Assembly: GCA_040754425.1 (NCBI GenBank)
Contig: JBFMCR010000002.1
Location: forward strand, 1 to 58,298
Direction: 5' to 3'
DNA length: 58,298 nt
Source of the DNA: UBA6918 sp040754425
GTDB lineage: Bacteria; Pseudomonadota; Gammaproteobacteria; Burkholderiales; Thiobacillaceae
The notes under the pieces are model-generated. The model made no database searches and was not told where the DNA came from. It saw only the letters and a program-made list of their open reading frames with translations. Below, piece by piece: positions 40,949-49,965 of this stretch (position 1 is the stretch's first letter; each line of letters starts with the position of its first letter). Made by a program: the position numbers and the translations under genes.

Positions 40949-42955
40949 ATGGAGCGCAATCAGGAACACCTCGGTATCGGAGTCCGCATCGCCGCGGGCT
41001 TTCTTGTCGTGCTCATCCTCATGGTGAGCCTGACCGCGATCGGGCTGCGCCACGTTGCCGAAACCAACGTTCTGCTGCGCGAAATCGTCGAAAACAACAA
41101 CGTCAAGACCGAACTTGCCACCGCTATGCAGAATGCGCTACGCGAGCGTGCGCTCAGCATGCATGCGCTGTCGGTGCTGACCGATCCCTTCGATAAGGAT
41201 GCCGAAGTACAGCGCTTCAATCAGTTCGGCGGAGCGTATATCGCTGCGCGCGAGCGCCTCGAGAAGCTGCCGCTCAGCCAGGAAGAACGCGAGACCCTTG
41301 ACCATATCCGCAGCCTGACGCGTGAAGCGCAGCCGGAAGTCAGGGCCGTAGTGGAAATGGCCATGCATGGCAGCGGCCCGGAAATATTCGACCGCATACG
41401 CAATATCGCCCTGCCCAGGCAGCGACAGATTGCGGAAAAGGTGGACATTCTCATCCGCATCCAGCGGCAGCAGACCGCCATCGCAGTGCGCAAGGCCGAA
41501 GCATCCTACCGGAAGGTGCGCCAGCTCATGCTGTTGCTGGGCGGCTCGGCATTTTTCATCGGCCTTGTCATCGCATTTCTGGTCAGCCGGCGCGTCACCC
41601 GGCAAGCCAGGCAACTCATGACCCAGGCCATGTATGACACCCTGACCGGACTGCCCAATCGCAACCTGTTGCAGGATCGTCTCGAGCAGGTCATTGCGCA
41701 GTCACGGCGCAGCCGGCGCAGTTTCGGCATCGCGCTCATGGACCTCAACCGTTTCAAGGAAATCAACGACACCCTGGGCCACGACGTCGGCGACGAACTG
41801 CTGCGCGAGGTCGGGCGCCGCCTGAAGGACATGGTGCGCGCCGAGGACACGGTGGCGAGGATGGGCGGCGACGAGTTCGTCCTCATTCTTCCCGGCATGG
41901 ACGAGGCAGCCCTGCCTGCTTTCGCTGAAAAACTGCACGCCACGCTGAACCCGCCGTTTCACTGGGAAGGACACGGCATCGACATCAGCGCCAGCACCGG
42001 CATCTCGCTGTTTCCTTCGCAGGCCGAGGATGCCGGTTCACTCATCCGCTATGCAGACATCGCAATGTATGTCGCCAAACGCGCCGGTGCCGGCCACGCG
42101 CTCTATACCCCGGAATATGAACAGGTAAACCGCGGCGATCTTTCGCTGAAAAGCGAACTTCGCGAAGCCATCCAGTCGGGACAGCTGTGCCTGAACTACC
42201 AGCCCAAGATCGAGCACCTGAGCCGTCGCGCAGTAGGCCTTGAGGCCCTGGTGTGCTGGAATCATCCCTGGCGCGGCTGGCTGCCGCCGGAAAAATTCAT
42301 CACTCTGGCCGAGGAATCCGGACTCATCGGCCAGCTCACCCATTGGGTGCTGGAAACCGCGCTGGCGGAACTTGCCGCCCTGAATGCGCTGGGCCATCAC
42401 CTGAACATGGGGGTGAACATCTCCGCCAGAAGCCTGCATGACCTGGAATTGCCGCAGATGATTTCCGCCCTGTTGCGCAAACATGGGCTTCCGCCAGAGC
42501 ATCTCACCCTGGAGATCACCGAAAACGCGGTCATGTCCAACCCGGCCAGCGCATTGACCATCCTCGGCAAGCTGGACCGCATGGGCGTCACGCTGGCCAT
42601 CGACGATTTCGGCACAGGCTATTCCTCGCTCGCACACCTGAAACAGCTGCCGGTGGACGAAATCAAAATCGACAAATCCTTCGTCACCGACATGGAGGAA
42701 AACGAGAACGATGCGGTCATCGTTCGTTCCACCATCGATCTTGCGCACAATCTGGGCCTCAGGGTGGTCGCCGAAGGCGTGGAAAACGAAGACGCCTGGA
42801 TCACGCTGAGCGTGCTCGGCTGTGATCTGTCCCAGGGTTTTTACATGAGCAAGCCGCTTGCCCCGGACGATTTGTTGTCCTGGCTGAAGAAATCGCCTTG
42901 GGCCGCAGGGATGCCGGCCGAAAATTCGCCGGCCTGCGCAGGCCGGCCTCAATAG
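40949..42955 (+). CDS. Membrane GGDEF-EAL cyclic-di-GMP signalling protein
   Basis: A 668-residue protein. The first membrane helix is IAAGFLVVLILMVSLTAIGL, a periplasmic helical sensor region (about 40-185) follows, and the second helix is LLLGGSAFFIGLVIAFLVS. The diguanylate cyclase domain has an intact RMGGDEF motif (about 306-310). The phosphodiesterase domain has GLEALVCW, DDFGTGYSSL, DEIKIDKSF and EGVE, also apparently intact. It could make or break c-di-GMP depending on the sensor. ATG 40949 was chosen for the GGGGA upstream; ATG 40919 is possible. It overlaps the convergent uup gene by 7 bp. Confidence 0.93.
   Translation: MERNQEHLGIGVRIAAGFLVVLILMVSLTAIGLRHVAETNVLLREIVENNNVKTELATAMQNALRERALSMHALSVLTDPFDKDAEVQRFNQFGGAYIAARERLEKLPLSQEERETLDHIRSLTREAQPEVRAVVEMAMHGSGPEIFDRIRNIALPRQRQIAEKVDILIRIQRQQTAIAVRKAEASYRKVRQLMLLLGGSAFFIGLVIAFLVSRRVTRQARQLMTQAMYDTLTGLPNRNLLQDRLEQVIAQSRRSRRSFGIALMDLNRFKEINDTLGHDVGDELLREVGRRLKDMVRAEDTVARMGGDEFVLILPGMDEAALPAFAEKLHATLNPPFHWEGHGIDISASTGISLFPSQAEDAGSLIRYADIAMYVAKRAGAGHALYTPEYEQVNRGDLSLKSELREAIQSGQLCLNYQPKIEHLSRRAVGLEALVCWNHPWRGWLPPEKFITLAEESGLIGQLTHWVLETALAELAALNALGHHLNMGVNISARSLHDLELPQMISALLRKHGLPPEHLTLEITENAVMSNPASALTILGKLDRMGVTLAIDDFGTGYSSLAHLKQLPVDEIKIDKSFVTDMEENENDAVIVRSTIDLAHNLGLRVVAEGVENEDAWITLSVLGCDLSQGFYMSKPLAPDDLLSWLKKSPWAAGMPAENSPACAGRPQ
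42928..42947. repeat. Perfect 20-bp palindrome at the end of the GGDEF-EAL gene
   Basis: GCCGGCCTGC followed by its exact reverse complement GCAGGCCGGC lies in the last codons before the convergent gene overlap. Read on either strand it makes a strong hairpin, perhaps a shared terminator, although no T-run follows. Confidence 0.8.
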
Positions 42956-44841
42956 GTGCCGGAAACTTTTTCCAGCGCTTCCCAGCGTTCCAGCAAACCC
43001 AGCAATTCCGATTCGATTTCTTCGAGGCGTGAATTCATCGCAGCGGCATCGTTGCCCGCCTGTTGATAGGTGGCCGGATCGGCGAGCTTGGCCTGCAAGG
43101 CCGCCTGCTCCTGCTCCAGCAACTGTATCTGCTGCGGAATGGCCTCCAGCTCGCGCTGTTCCTTGTAGCCAAGCTTGCGCTTCTCGCGGCGAGGCTCCGA
43201 CGCAGCCGCTCTGGGCGCGGGCCGGCTTTCCGCTGCAGGCGCGGCGCGAGCTGCGCGCTCGCGCTTCCAGTCCTCATAGCCGCCGGCGACGTAGGCCAGC
43301 CGCCCCTCGCCCTCGAAGGCGATGGAGCCGGTGACGACGTTGTCGAGAAAGGCGCGGTCGTGCGACACCAGGATCACGGTGCCGGGGTAGTCTTGCAGCA
43401 GTTGTTCCAGAAGTTCCAGCGTGTCGATGTCGAGGTCGTTGGTCGGCTCGTCCAGCACCAGCACATTGGCCGGGCGCGCGAACAGCCGCGCCAGCAACAG
43501 GCGGTTGCGCTCCCCGCCGGAGAGCGCAGACACCTTGGCGCGCGCCCGCTCCGGCGGGAACAGAAACTGCTCGAGATAGCCGATGACATGGGTCTTCTGA
43601 CCGGCGATCTCGACGTAATCGGAGCCCGGAGAAATGGTGTCGATCAAGGTGGCACTGTCGTCCAGCACGTTGCGGAACTGGTCGAAATAGGCCACCTGCA
43701 GATTGGTGCCGCGGCGGATGGCGCCGCTGTCCGGCTGCAGTTCGCCCAGGATGAGCTTGATGAGTGTGGTCTTGCCGGCGCCGTTCGGTCCCAGCAGCCC
43801 GATCTTGTCGCCGCGCAGAATGGTGGCGGAGAAATCGCGGATCAGGGTGCGGCCCGGGATAGAGTAATTGACATGTTCCAGCTCGGCCACCAGCTTGCCC
43901 GAGCGTTCGCCGGAATCGATCTGCAAGCCGACCTGCCCCAGCTGTTCGCGCCGCGCCTGACGCTGGCGGCGCAGCGCCTCCAGCCTGCGCACGCGCCCTT
44001 CGTTGCGCGTGCGGCGCGCCTCGATGCCCTTGCGGATCCAGGCTTCCTCCTGCTTCCAGAACTTGTCGAACTTGCGGTTCTGCGCGGCCTCGACCTCGAG
44101 CTGCTCGGCCTTTTTCGCCTGGTAAGCGCTGAAATTCCCTTTGTATTCGCGCAAGAGGCCGCGGTCCAGTTCGACGATGCGGTTGGCCACGGCATCGAGA
44201 AAACGCCGGTCGTGGGTGATGAAGAGCAGCGCGCCGGCAAAGCCATTCAGCAGTTCTTCCAGCCATTCGATGGCGGCGAAATCGAGGTGGTTGGTAGGCT
44301 CGTCCAGCAGCAGCAATTCGGGATCGCCAGCCAGCGCCCGTGCCAGCGCCACGCGCTTCTGCTGTCCGCCGGACAGGGTTTCCACCAGGGTGTCGGTCGG
44401 CAGGTCGAGGCGCGCGAGCACCTCCTCGACTTTCTGATTGAGCCGCCAGGCATCCTGCGCCTCCAGCTCATGCGTGAGCCGCGCCAGTTCGTCATGCGCG
44501 GAATCGTCGCCTTCTGCCAGGCGGTGCACCACGGCATGGTAGGCAGCAAGCAGCGCCTGCGCCTCACCCACGCCCTCGGCCACCGCCCCGAACACGCTGT
44601 GGCCGGGCGAAAACAGCGGCTCCTGCGGCACATGCGCAAGACGCAGGTCGGGTTTTTTCCACACCTTGCCGCCATCGGGCCTGATGTCGCCGGCCAGCAC
44701 CTTCATCAGGCTGGACTTGCCGGTGCCGTTGCGGCCGATGAGCCCGATGCGCTCGCCGCTGTCGATGACCAGCGAAGCGCCGTCCAAAAGCGGCCAGTGT
44801 CCATAGGCGAGTTCGAGTTTGTCGAGGATGGCTAAAGGCAT
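42949..44841 (-). CDS. uup: ABC-F family ATPase Uup
   Basis: A 630-residue soluble protein with two ABC modules: GLIGRNGTGKSSLMKVL with LSGGQQKRVALARAL, and GLLGPNGAGKTTLIKLIL with LSGGERNRLLLARLF. Between them lies the P-site tRNA interaction motif region (about 235-310, charged helices). At the C-terminus is the coiled-coil REKRKLGYKEQRELEAIPQQIQLLEQEQ that distinguishes Uup. Uup acts on ribosomes and on branched DNA intermediates. ATG 44841 begins the family sequence (MPLAILDKLELAYG). There is no clear ribosome-binding site between this start and hairpin repeat copy 3. Confidence 0.94.
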   Translation of the reverse strand: MPLAILDKLELAYGHWPLLDGASLVIDSGERIGLIGRNGTGKSSLMKVLAGDIRPDGGKVWKKPDLRLAHVPQEPLFSPGHSVFGAVAEGVGEAQALLAAYHAVVHRLAEGDDSAHDELARLTHELEAQDAWRLNQKVEEVLARLDLPTDTLVETLSGGQQKRVALARALAGDPELLLLDEPTNHLDFAAIEWLEELLNGFAGALLFITHDRRFLDAVANRIVELDRGLLREYKGNFSAYQAKKAEQLEVEAAQNRKFDKFWKQEEAWIRKGIEARRTRNEGRVRRLEALRRQRQARREQLGQVGLQIDSGERSGKLVAELEHVNYSIPGRTLIRDFSATILRGDKIGLLGPNGAGKTTLIKLILGELQPDSGAIRRGTNLQVAYFDQFRNVLDDSATLIDTISPGSDYVEIAGQKTHVIGYLEQFLFPPERARAKVSALSGGERNRLLLARLFARPANVLVLDEPTNDLDIDTLELLEQLLQDYPGTVILVSHDRAFLDNVVTGSIAFEGEGRLAYVAGGYEDWKRERAARAAPAAESRPAPRAAASEPRREKRKLGYKEQRELEAIPQQIQLLEQEQAALQAKLADPATYQQAGNDAAAMNSRLEEIESELLGLLERWEALEKVSGTY

Positions 44842-44854
44842 AAGTACAAAAATT

Positions 44855-44921
44855 TGCAGGGAGGCATGAGAGGGGAGGGAGTAAAACAAGGCCTCCCTTA
44901 CCTCCCTTGACCTCCCTGTTA
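44855..44921. repeat. Purine/pyrimidine hairpin repeat, copy 3
   Basis: On the plus strand: GCAGGGAGGCATGAGAGGGG followed by AGGGAGTAAAAC, then CCTCCCTTACCTCCCTTGAC followed by CTCCCTGTTAG. It lies between phoR and uup, both on the minus strand, and ends 13 bp before the uup start. Confidence 0.85.
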
Positions 44922-44940
44922 GTGCTTTACGTATGGACTC

Positions 44941-46272
44941 TTATTTTACGAGACTCAGGCGCGGTTTCTGCTCTGTCTGCGCAGGGATGAGGCGTTCCGC
45001 CGGGAAGATGGCGGAGAAGGTGCTGCCCTTGCCGGGCGTGCTGCGGATCTCAAGCCGGGCCTTGTGGCGGGTGAGGATGTGCTTGACGATGGCGAGCCCC
45101 AGGCCGGTGCCGCCGGTTTCGCGCGAGCGCGAGCGATCGACGCGATAGAAGCGTTCGGTCAGGCGCGGGATGTGCTCGGCCGCGATGCCCTCCCCGGTGT
45201 CGGTCACCGAGAACACCGGCTGGCCCTTGTGCACGGACCAGCGCAAGGTGATCTCGCCGCCTTCCGGCGTATAGCGCACGGCATTGGACACCAGGTTGGA
45301 AAAGGCGCTCTGCAGTTCCTGCAGGCTGCCGGCCAGCCAGTCCTGCGATTCGATTTCGACGCGCACCGTGTGACGGCTGCGGCTCAGCGATTCCGCCTCG
45401 CGCGCCAGTTCGCGCACCAGTTCCGGCATGTGCACCTGTTCTTCGGTGATGCCGCTGCCAGAGGACTCCAGCCGCGAAAGCGTCAGTAGGTCGTCCAGCA
45501 GGCGCTGCATGCGCCGGGTATGAGTGAGCATGATGCCGAAGTAATGCTTGAGGTCTGCGTTGGCCGGCTTGTCGAGATCGTTGAGGGTTTCGACGAAGCC
45601 GCCCACCACCGTGAGCGGTGTGCGCAGTTCATGCGAGACATTGGCGACAAAATCGCGGCGCATGGCATCCACGCGCTCGAGTTCGGTCACATCACGCACC
45701 ATGAGCAGTTTCTGGTCCGCTCCGAACGGTACGAGCTGCATCATCAGCCTGATGTTGCGGTTGACGGGTGAAGCAATGTTCAGCTGTCTGGAATAATCGC
45801 GGGTATCCAGGAAATCGACGAAATCGGACTGCCGCATCAGATAATGGATGTACTGGCCCCGGTCGCGCTCCGGACTCAATCCCAGCAGCCTGTGCGAGGC
45901 CGGATTGCTCCACTCGATCCTGTCCTGTTCGTTGAGAATGACAATGCCGTCAGGCACCGCTTCGGCGGCATGCTGGAAGCGGCCAAGGGCAGTGGCGAGT
46001 TCGGACTGGCTTTGGGTCTGGCGCTTTTGCAGTCTTTCCAGGCGATAGAAAATATCGCCCCAAACGCCAATGTCTCTGGGGGGCGGCCTGTCTGCGCCGC
46101 ATTCGAGCCAGCGTGCCAGCCGCCTTTCCTGCCGGAGCTGGCGCAAGAGATAAACCAGCAGGGCGAGAACGACAAACCAGAGGGCGAACGTTTCGCCGAC
46201 CGCCGCCCAGAACAGCAGGGCGAACAGCGCAATCGCGGACAGCGTGATGAGGGGACGCCACCAGAAACCCAT
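44941..46272 (-). CDS. phoR: Phosphate-regulon sensor histidine kinase PhoR
   Basis: A 443-residue kinase. Two N-terminal membrane helices (about 6-45) are followed by a basic linker. A PAS domain is at about 105-200 (AEAVPDGIVILNEQDRIEWSNPASHRLLG). The HisKA box is FVANVSHELRTPLTVVGG (phospho-His, about 215). HATPase motifs are FSNLVSNAVRYTPEGG, FSVTDTGEGI and GGTGLGLAIVKHIL. It phosphorylates PhoB when phosphate is scarce. It lies 33 bp downstream of phoB and shares its transcript. Confidence 0.96.
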   Translation of the reverse strand: MGFWWRPLITLSAIALFALLFWAAVGETFALWFVVLALLVYLLRQLRQERRLARWLECGADRPPPRDIGVWGDIFYRLERLQKRQTQSQSELATALGRFQHAAEAVPDGIVILNEQDRIEWSNPASHRLLGLSPERDRGQYIHYLMRQSDFVDFLDTRDYSRQLNIASPVNRNIRLMMQLVPFGADQKLLMVRDVTELERVDAMRRDFVANVSHELRTPLTVVGGFVETLNDLDKPANADLKHYFGIMLTHTRRMQRLLDDLLTLSRLESSGSGITEEQVHMPELVRELAREAESLSRSRHTVRVEIESQDWLAGSLQELQSAFSNLVSNAVRYTPEGGEITLRWSVHKGQPVFSVTDTGEGIAAEHIPRLTERFYRVDRSRSRETGGTGLGLAIVKHILTRHKARLEIRSTPGKGSTFSAIFPAERLIPAQTEQKPRLSLVK

Positions 46273-46305
46273 TTCGCCTGCCGGGAGTTGCGAAGGACGG
46301 ATTAT

Positions 46306-46995
46306 CTACTGCTGGGCGGAAAAACGGTAGCCTGCCCCGCGCACCGTCTGCACCAGGCGATCGTGACCGCTCACTTCGAGCGCAAGCCTCAGCCTGCGTA
46401 TATGCACATCCACGGTACGCTCTTCCACAAAGACATCGTCGCCCCATACCTGGTCAAGCAATTGCGAACGGGTGTACACGCGTTCGGGGTGGGTCATGAA
46501 GAAATGCAGCAGGCGGAATTCGGTCGGCCCCAAATCCAGCGCCTTGCCACTGCCGGTCACGCGATGGCTCAGCGGATCCAGCCTGAGGCCGCTGATTTCG
46601 ACCGGCTCTTCCGTCATCTGCGGGGCGCGACGGCGCAGCACGGCGCGGATGCGCGACACCAGTTCGCGCGGGGAGAACGGCTTGGTGATGTAGTCGTCCG
46701 CGCCGGTATCGAGACCGGCGATGCGGTCCTGCTCCTCGCCGCGCGCGGTCAGCATGATGATGGGCACCGGCTGGTAGCGCTTGTCGGCACGCAGCCGGCG
46801 GCAAAGATCGATGCCGGACATGCCGGGCAGCATCCAGTCAAGCAGGATCACGTCCGGCAGTGTGGTTTTCAGATACTGCAGCGCGCCTTCGGCGTCCTCC
46901 TTGGCGGTTACCGTGTGTCCTGCCTGCCCCAGGTTCAGCTTCAGGAGTTCTTGTATGCCTGGCTCGTCTTCCACCAGGAGAATGTTTGCGGCCAT
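46306..46995 (-). CDS. phoB: Phosphate-regulon response regulator PhoB
   Basis: A 229-residue OmpR-family regulator. The receiver domain (ILLVEDEPGIQELLKLNLGQAG, phospho-acceptor Asp in VILLDWMLPGMSGIDL, about residue 53, and Lys in DDYITKPFSPRELVSRI) is followed by a winged-helix DNA-binding domain ending RTVDVHIRRLRLALE and VRGAGYRFS. It activates genes preceded by Pho boxes. A three-repeat Pho box lies upstream (47033-47061), implying autoregulation. It is followed by phoR. Confidence 0.96.
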   Translation of the reverse strand: MAANILLVEDEPGIQELLKLNLGQAGHTVTAKEDAEGALQYLKTTLPDVILLDWMLPGMSGIDLCRRLRADKRYQPVPIIMLTARGEEQDRIAGLDTGADDYITKPFSPRELVSRIRAVLRRRAPQMTEEPVEISGLRLDPLSHRVTGSGKALDLGPTEFRLLHFFMTHPERVYTRSQLLDQVWGDDVFVEERTVDVHIRRLRLALEVSGHDRLVQTVRGAGYRFSAQQ

Positions 46996-47032
46996 GTTTT
47001 CCGCTCCAGTCTGTTTGATACCTCGGCATAGT

Positions 47033-47061
47033 ATGACGACAAAATGACATCTTTGTGACAG
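47033..47061 (-). promoter_or_regulatory. Pho box upstream of phoB (three half-repeats)
   Basis: On the minus strand: CTGTCAC-AAAG-ATGTCAT-TTTG-TCGTCAT, three near-repeats of the CTGTCAT unit at 11-bp steps, matching the known PhoB site. It lies 38-66 bp before the phoB start and so probably serves as the -35 region for autoactivation. It is also within about 65 bp of the divergent ubiE start. Confidence 0.85.
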
Positions 47062-47095
47062 GACGGCTTGGGCCTGTCGTCAGGTAAAATGCGGT

Positions 47096-47836
47096 ATGGA
47101 CGAGAAAAACACCACCCATTTCGGCTTCCAGACCGTGGCCGAGTCTGAAAAGGCCGCCAAGGTCGCGGAGGTCTTCCATTCCGTGGCGCGCCGCTACGAC
47201 CTCATGAACGACCTCATGTCGGCCGGCCTGCACCGGATATGGAAGCGCTTCGCCGTGAGCCAGGCGGGCCTCAGGCGCGGGCAGAAGGTGCTCGACATCG
47301 CCGGCGGCACCGGCGACATGACTCGCCTGTTCCTGAAAGAAGTCGGCAGGAGCGGCCAAGTCTGGCTCACCGACATCAATTATTCCATGCTGAATGAAGG
47401 CAGGAACCGTCTCCTCAACGAGGGCACGATCACACCGGTGGCGCAGTGCGATGCGGAAAAGCTGCCCTTTCCCGGCAATCATTTCGACTGCGTGTGCGTG
47501 TCCTTCGGCCTCAGAAACATGACGCACAAGGATCAGGCGCTGGCGGAAATGTACCGCGTGCTGAAGCCGGGCGGGCGTCTCCTGGTGCTGGAGTTCTCCA
47601 AGATATGGAAGCCGCTGGAACCTTTCTACGACGCCTATTCCTTCAAGGTGCTGCCGAAAATGGGCGAACTCGTCACCCAGGACGCCGACAGCTACCGTTA
47701 TCTTGCCGAATCCATCCGCATGCACCCCGGACAGGAAGAACTGAAAGCCATGATGGAGGGCGCGGGCTTCGAGCGCGTGACCTATCACAACCTCACCGCC
47801 GGCGTCGTGGCGCTGCACCGGGGGTACAAGTTTTGA
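47096..47836 (+). CDS. ubiE: UbiE/MenG demethylubiquinone C-methyltransferase
   Basis: A 246-residue SAM enzyme that methylates the ring carbon of demethoxy-ubiquinol and, where present, demethylmenaquinol. Signatures are THFGFQTVAESEKAAKVAEVFHSVARRYDLMNDLMSAGLHRIWKR, VLDIAGGTGDMTRLF (motif I), FGLRNMTHKDQALAEMYRVLKPGGRLLVLEFSK and the final VALHRGYKF. It is first of a ubiE-ubiJ-ubiB set. A TAAAAT (47085-47090) lies unusually close to the ATG, so if it is the -10 the message would be nearly leaderless. Confidence 0.97.
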   Translation: MDEKNTTHFGFQTVAESEKAAKVAEVFHSVARRYDLMNDLMSAGLHRIWKRFAVSQAGLRRGQKVLDIAGGTGDMTRLFLKEVGRSGQVWLTDINYSMLNEGRNRLLNEGTITPVAQCDAEKLPFPGNHFDCVCVSFGLRNMTHKDQALAEMYRVLKPGGRLLVLEFSKIWKPLEPFYDAYSFKVLPKMGELVTQDADSYRYLAESIRMHPGQEELKAMMEGAGFERVTYHNLTAGVVALHRGYKF

Positions 47837-47853
47837 GGGGCTACAAGTTTTGA
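47821..47853 (+). repeat. Tandem duplication of the ubiE 3' end
   Basis: GGGGTACAAGTTTTGA is followed directly by GGGGCTACAAGTTTTGA. The second copy repeats the last ubiE codons (GYKF and stop), and its TTG (47850-47852) appears to serve as the ubiJ start. Confidence 0.85.
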
Positions 47854-48425
47854 TCGCCGAGCATCTGATCGCCGGCGGCCTTGACCGGCTGTTCTCGCAG
47901 ACTCCCGGCGCGCGCGATGCGTTGGCCCGACATGCCGGCCGCATCCTGGCGCTGGATGGCATCCTGTTCAGTGTCAGGCTGCAGGTGACGGAAGACGGGG
48001 GCCTGCGGGCCGCAGGCGCTGCCCCGGCCGACGCGACGATTCTCCTTGCGCCCGACGTGCTGCTCTCCCTGCCCGTGCGGGGCAAGGCCGCCTTGCAAAG
48101 CTTGCGCACCGAGGGCAATGCCGAACTGCTGTCCGCTTTCAATGACGCCTTCCAGCAAATCGATCTCGATGCCGAGGCCGAACTCTCGCGCCTGTTCGGC
48201 CCCATTATCGGTTTTCGCATGGCGGAGGCCGGCCGAGCCTTCTCCGGTTGGATGAAACAGGCAACGCAAGACACCGCACGCGCCCTGGCCGAATACGCCG
48301 TGGAAGAGTCGCCCATGCTGGCGAGCCGCAGAGAGATCGAGCGCTTCAATCGCGAGGTCGACGAGCTGCGCGACGAGGCCGCCCGCCTGGAAGCGCGCCT
48401 CGACAGATTGAACCCTGTCAAATGA
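47850..48425 (+). CDS. ubiJ: UbiJ, SCP2-domain accessory factor of ubiquinone synthesis
   Basis: A 191-residue protein. The N-terminal SCP2-like domain (about 1-110; LIAGGLDRLFSQTPGARDALARHAGRILALD) is followed by a long C-terminal helix likely to form a coiled-coil (EIERFNREVDELRDEAARLEARLDRL). UbiJ binds ubiquinone intermediates and assembles the Ubi complex. The start is taken as TTG 47850, inside the small tandem duplication of the ubiE end. The stop overlaps the ubiB start (ATGA at 48422-48425). Confidence 0.9.
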   Translation: MIAEHLIAGGLDRLFSQTPGARDALARHAGRILALDGILFSVRLQVTEDGGLRAAGAAPADATILLAPDVLLSLPVRGKAALQSLRTEGNAELLSAFNDAFQQIDLDAEAELSRLFGPIIGFRMAEAGRAFSGWMKQATQDTARALAEYAVEESPMLASRREIERFNREVDELRDEAARLEARLDRLNPVK

Positions 48426-49945
48426 AGTTGCTGCGCCTGCTCACGATCATGCGCGTGGGCATCCGCTACGGCCTCGACGATTTCCTACTCGGCCATGCGC
48501 ACACCCGCTGGCTGCGGCCGCTGGTGCGCGGGCTGTTCTTCTGGCGCAAGCTTTCACGCCCGCGCGGCGAGCGCCTGCGTCTGGCGCTGGAGTCCTTGGG
48601 GCCCTTGTTCGTCAAGTTCGGACAGATGCTGTCCACGCGCCGCGACCTTTTGCCCGACGACATCGCCGACGAGCTCGCGCTCTTGCAGGACCGCGTGCCG
48701 CCCTATCCTTTCGCCCAGGTCGAGCATGAATTGAACACCGCCTACGGCAGGCCCTGGCAGCGGGTGTTCGCCGAATTCGACCCCACGCCGGTGGCCTCGG
48801 CTTCGGTCGCGCAAGTGCATTTCGCCGTGCTGCACGACGGCCGTCTCGTGGCGGTCAAGGTGCTGCGCCCAGGCATTGCGCGCATCATCGAGCACGACCT
48901 CGGCCTGCTCGACGCCGGCGCGCTCTTGATCGAGAAGCTCTTCGCCGATGGCAAGCGACTGCGGCCGCGCGAAGTGGTGGATGAATTCCGCAAGACCCTG
49001 GCCGACGAGCTCGACCTCATGCGCGAAGCCGCCAATGCCGCGCTCCTGAAACGCAATTTCGAGCATTCGCCCATGATGCGCGTGCCCGAAGTGTATTTCG
49101 ATTTTTGCCGCGAATCGGTCATGGTCATGGAGCGCATCCACGGCATCCCCATCAGCCAGGTCGCCGCCTTGCGCGCGGCCGGCGTGGACATCCCGCGGCT
49201 TGCCAGGAACGGTGTGGAAATCTTCTTCACCCAGGTATTCCGCGACGGTTTCTTCCATGCCGACATGCACCCGGGCAACATCTTCGTCGGCACCGAGGGC
49301 GCGGACAAGGGCCGCTACCTGGCGGTAGACTTCGGCATCTGCGGCACCCTGTCCGAGACGGACAAGAACTACCTCGCCATCAACTTCCTCGCCGCCTTCC
49401 GCCGCGACTACAAGCGCTTCGCCGAAGCCCACATCGAATCGGGCTGGGTGCCAGCCGACACGCGCGTCGAGGAGCTGGAGGCGGCGGTGCGCGCCTGCTG
49501 CGAGCCCTATTTCGACAAGCCGATCAAGGACATCTCCTTCGGACATCTGTTGATGCGCCTCTTTGCCATGTCGCGCCGCTTCAATGTGGAAATCCAGCCG
49601 CAACTGGTGCTGCTGCAGAAGACGCTGCTGCAGATCGAGGGCCTGGGCCGCCAGCTCGACCCGGACCTGGATTTGTGGAAGACCGGCAAGCCTTACCTCG
49701 AGCGCTGGATGAGTGAGCAGCTAGGCTGGCGCGGCTTCGTGCGCCGCATGAAGGAGGAAGCGCCGGAATGGGCGCGCGTGCTGCCGCAACTGCCGCGTCT
49801 CACCCACGCCTTCCTGTCGCGTCCTGCGAAAGACGCCGAACTGCAGGCGCAGGTCAGGGAGTTGCAGGCGCGCCAGCGCCGGTTGGAGCGCCTCGCGCTG
49901 GCTGCCGTGCTGCTTGCAGCGGTAGTGGCACTGAGTGCCTGGTAG
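48422..49945 (+). CDS. ubiB: UbiB, ADCK-family protein kinase-like ATPase
   Basis: A 507-residue membrane-associated protein required for ubiquinone synthesis. The KxGQ signature is FVKFGQMLSTRRDLLP (about 60-75). The A-rich loop ASASVAQVHFA replaces the kinase P-loop. VAVKVLRPGI holds the Lys, HADMHPGNIF the catalytic loop and VDFGICGTL the metal-binding Asp. Two hydrophobic helices at the C-terminus (ALAAVLLAAVVALSAW) anchor it. ATG 48422 overlaps the ubiJ stop. The ubiE-ubiJ-ubiB order is the conserved one. Confidence 0.96.
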   Translation: MKLLRLLTIMRVGIRYGLDDFLLGHAHTRWLRPLVRGLFFWRKLSRPRGERLRLALESLGPLFVKFGQMLSTRRDLLPDDIADELALLQDRVPPYPFAQVEHELNTAYGRPWQRVFAEFDPTPVASASVAQVHFAVLHDGRLVAVKVLRPGIARIIEHDLGLLDAGALLIEKLFADGKRLRPREVVDEFRKTLADELDLMREAANAALLKRNFEHSPMMRVPEVYFDFCRESVMVMERIHGIPISQVAALRAAGVDIPRLARNGVEIFFTQVFRDGFFHADMHPGNIFVGTEGADKGRYLAVDFGICGTLSETDKNYLAINFLAAFRRDYKRFAEAHIESGWVPADTRVEELEAAVRACCEPYFDKPIKDISFGHLLMRLFAMSRRFNVEIQPQLVLLQKTLLQIEGLGRQLDPDLDLWKTGKPYLERWMSEQLGWRGFVRRMKEEAPEWARVLPQLPRLTHAFLSRPAKDAELQAQVRELQARQRRLERLALAAVLLAAVVALSAW

Positions 49946-49965
49946 TGAAACGAGCGAAAACCTTG

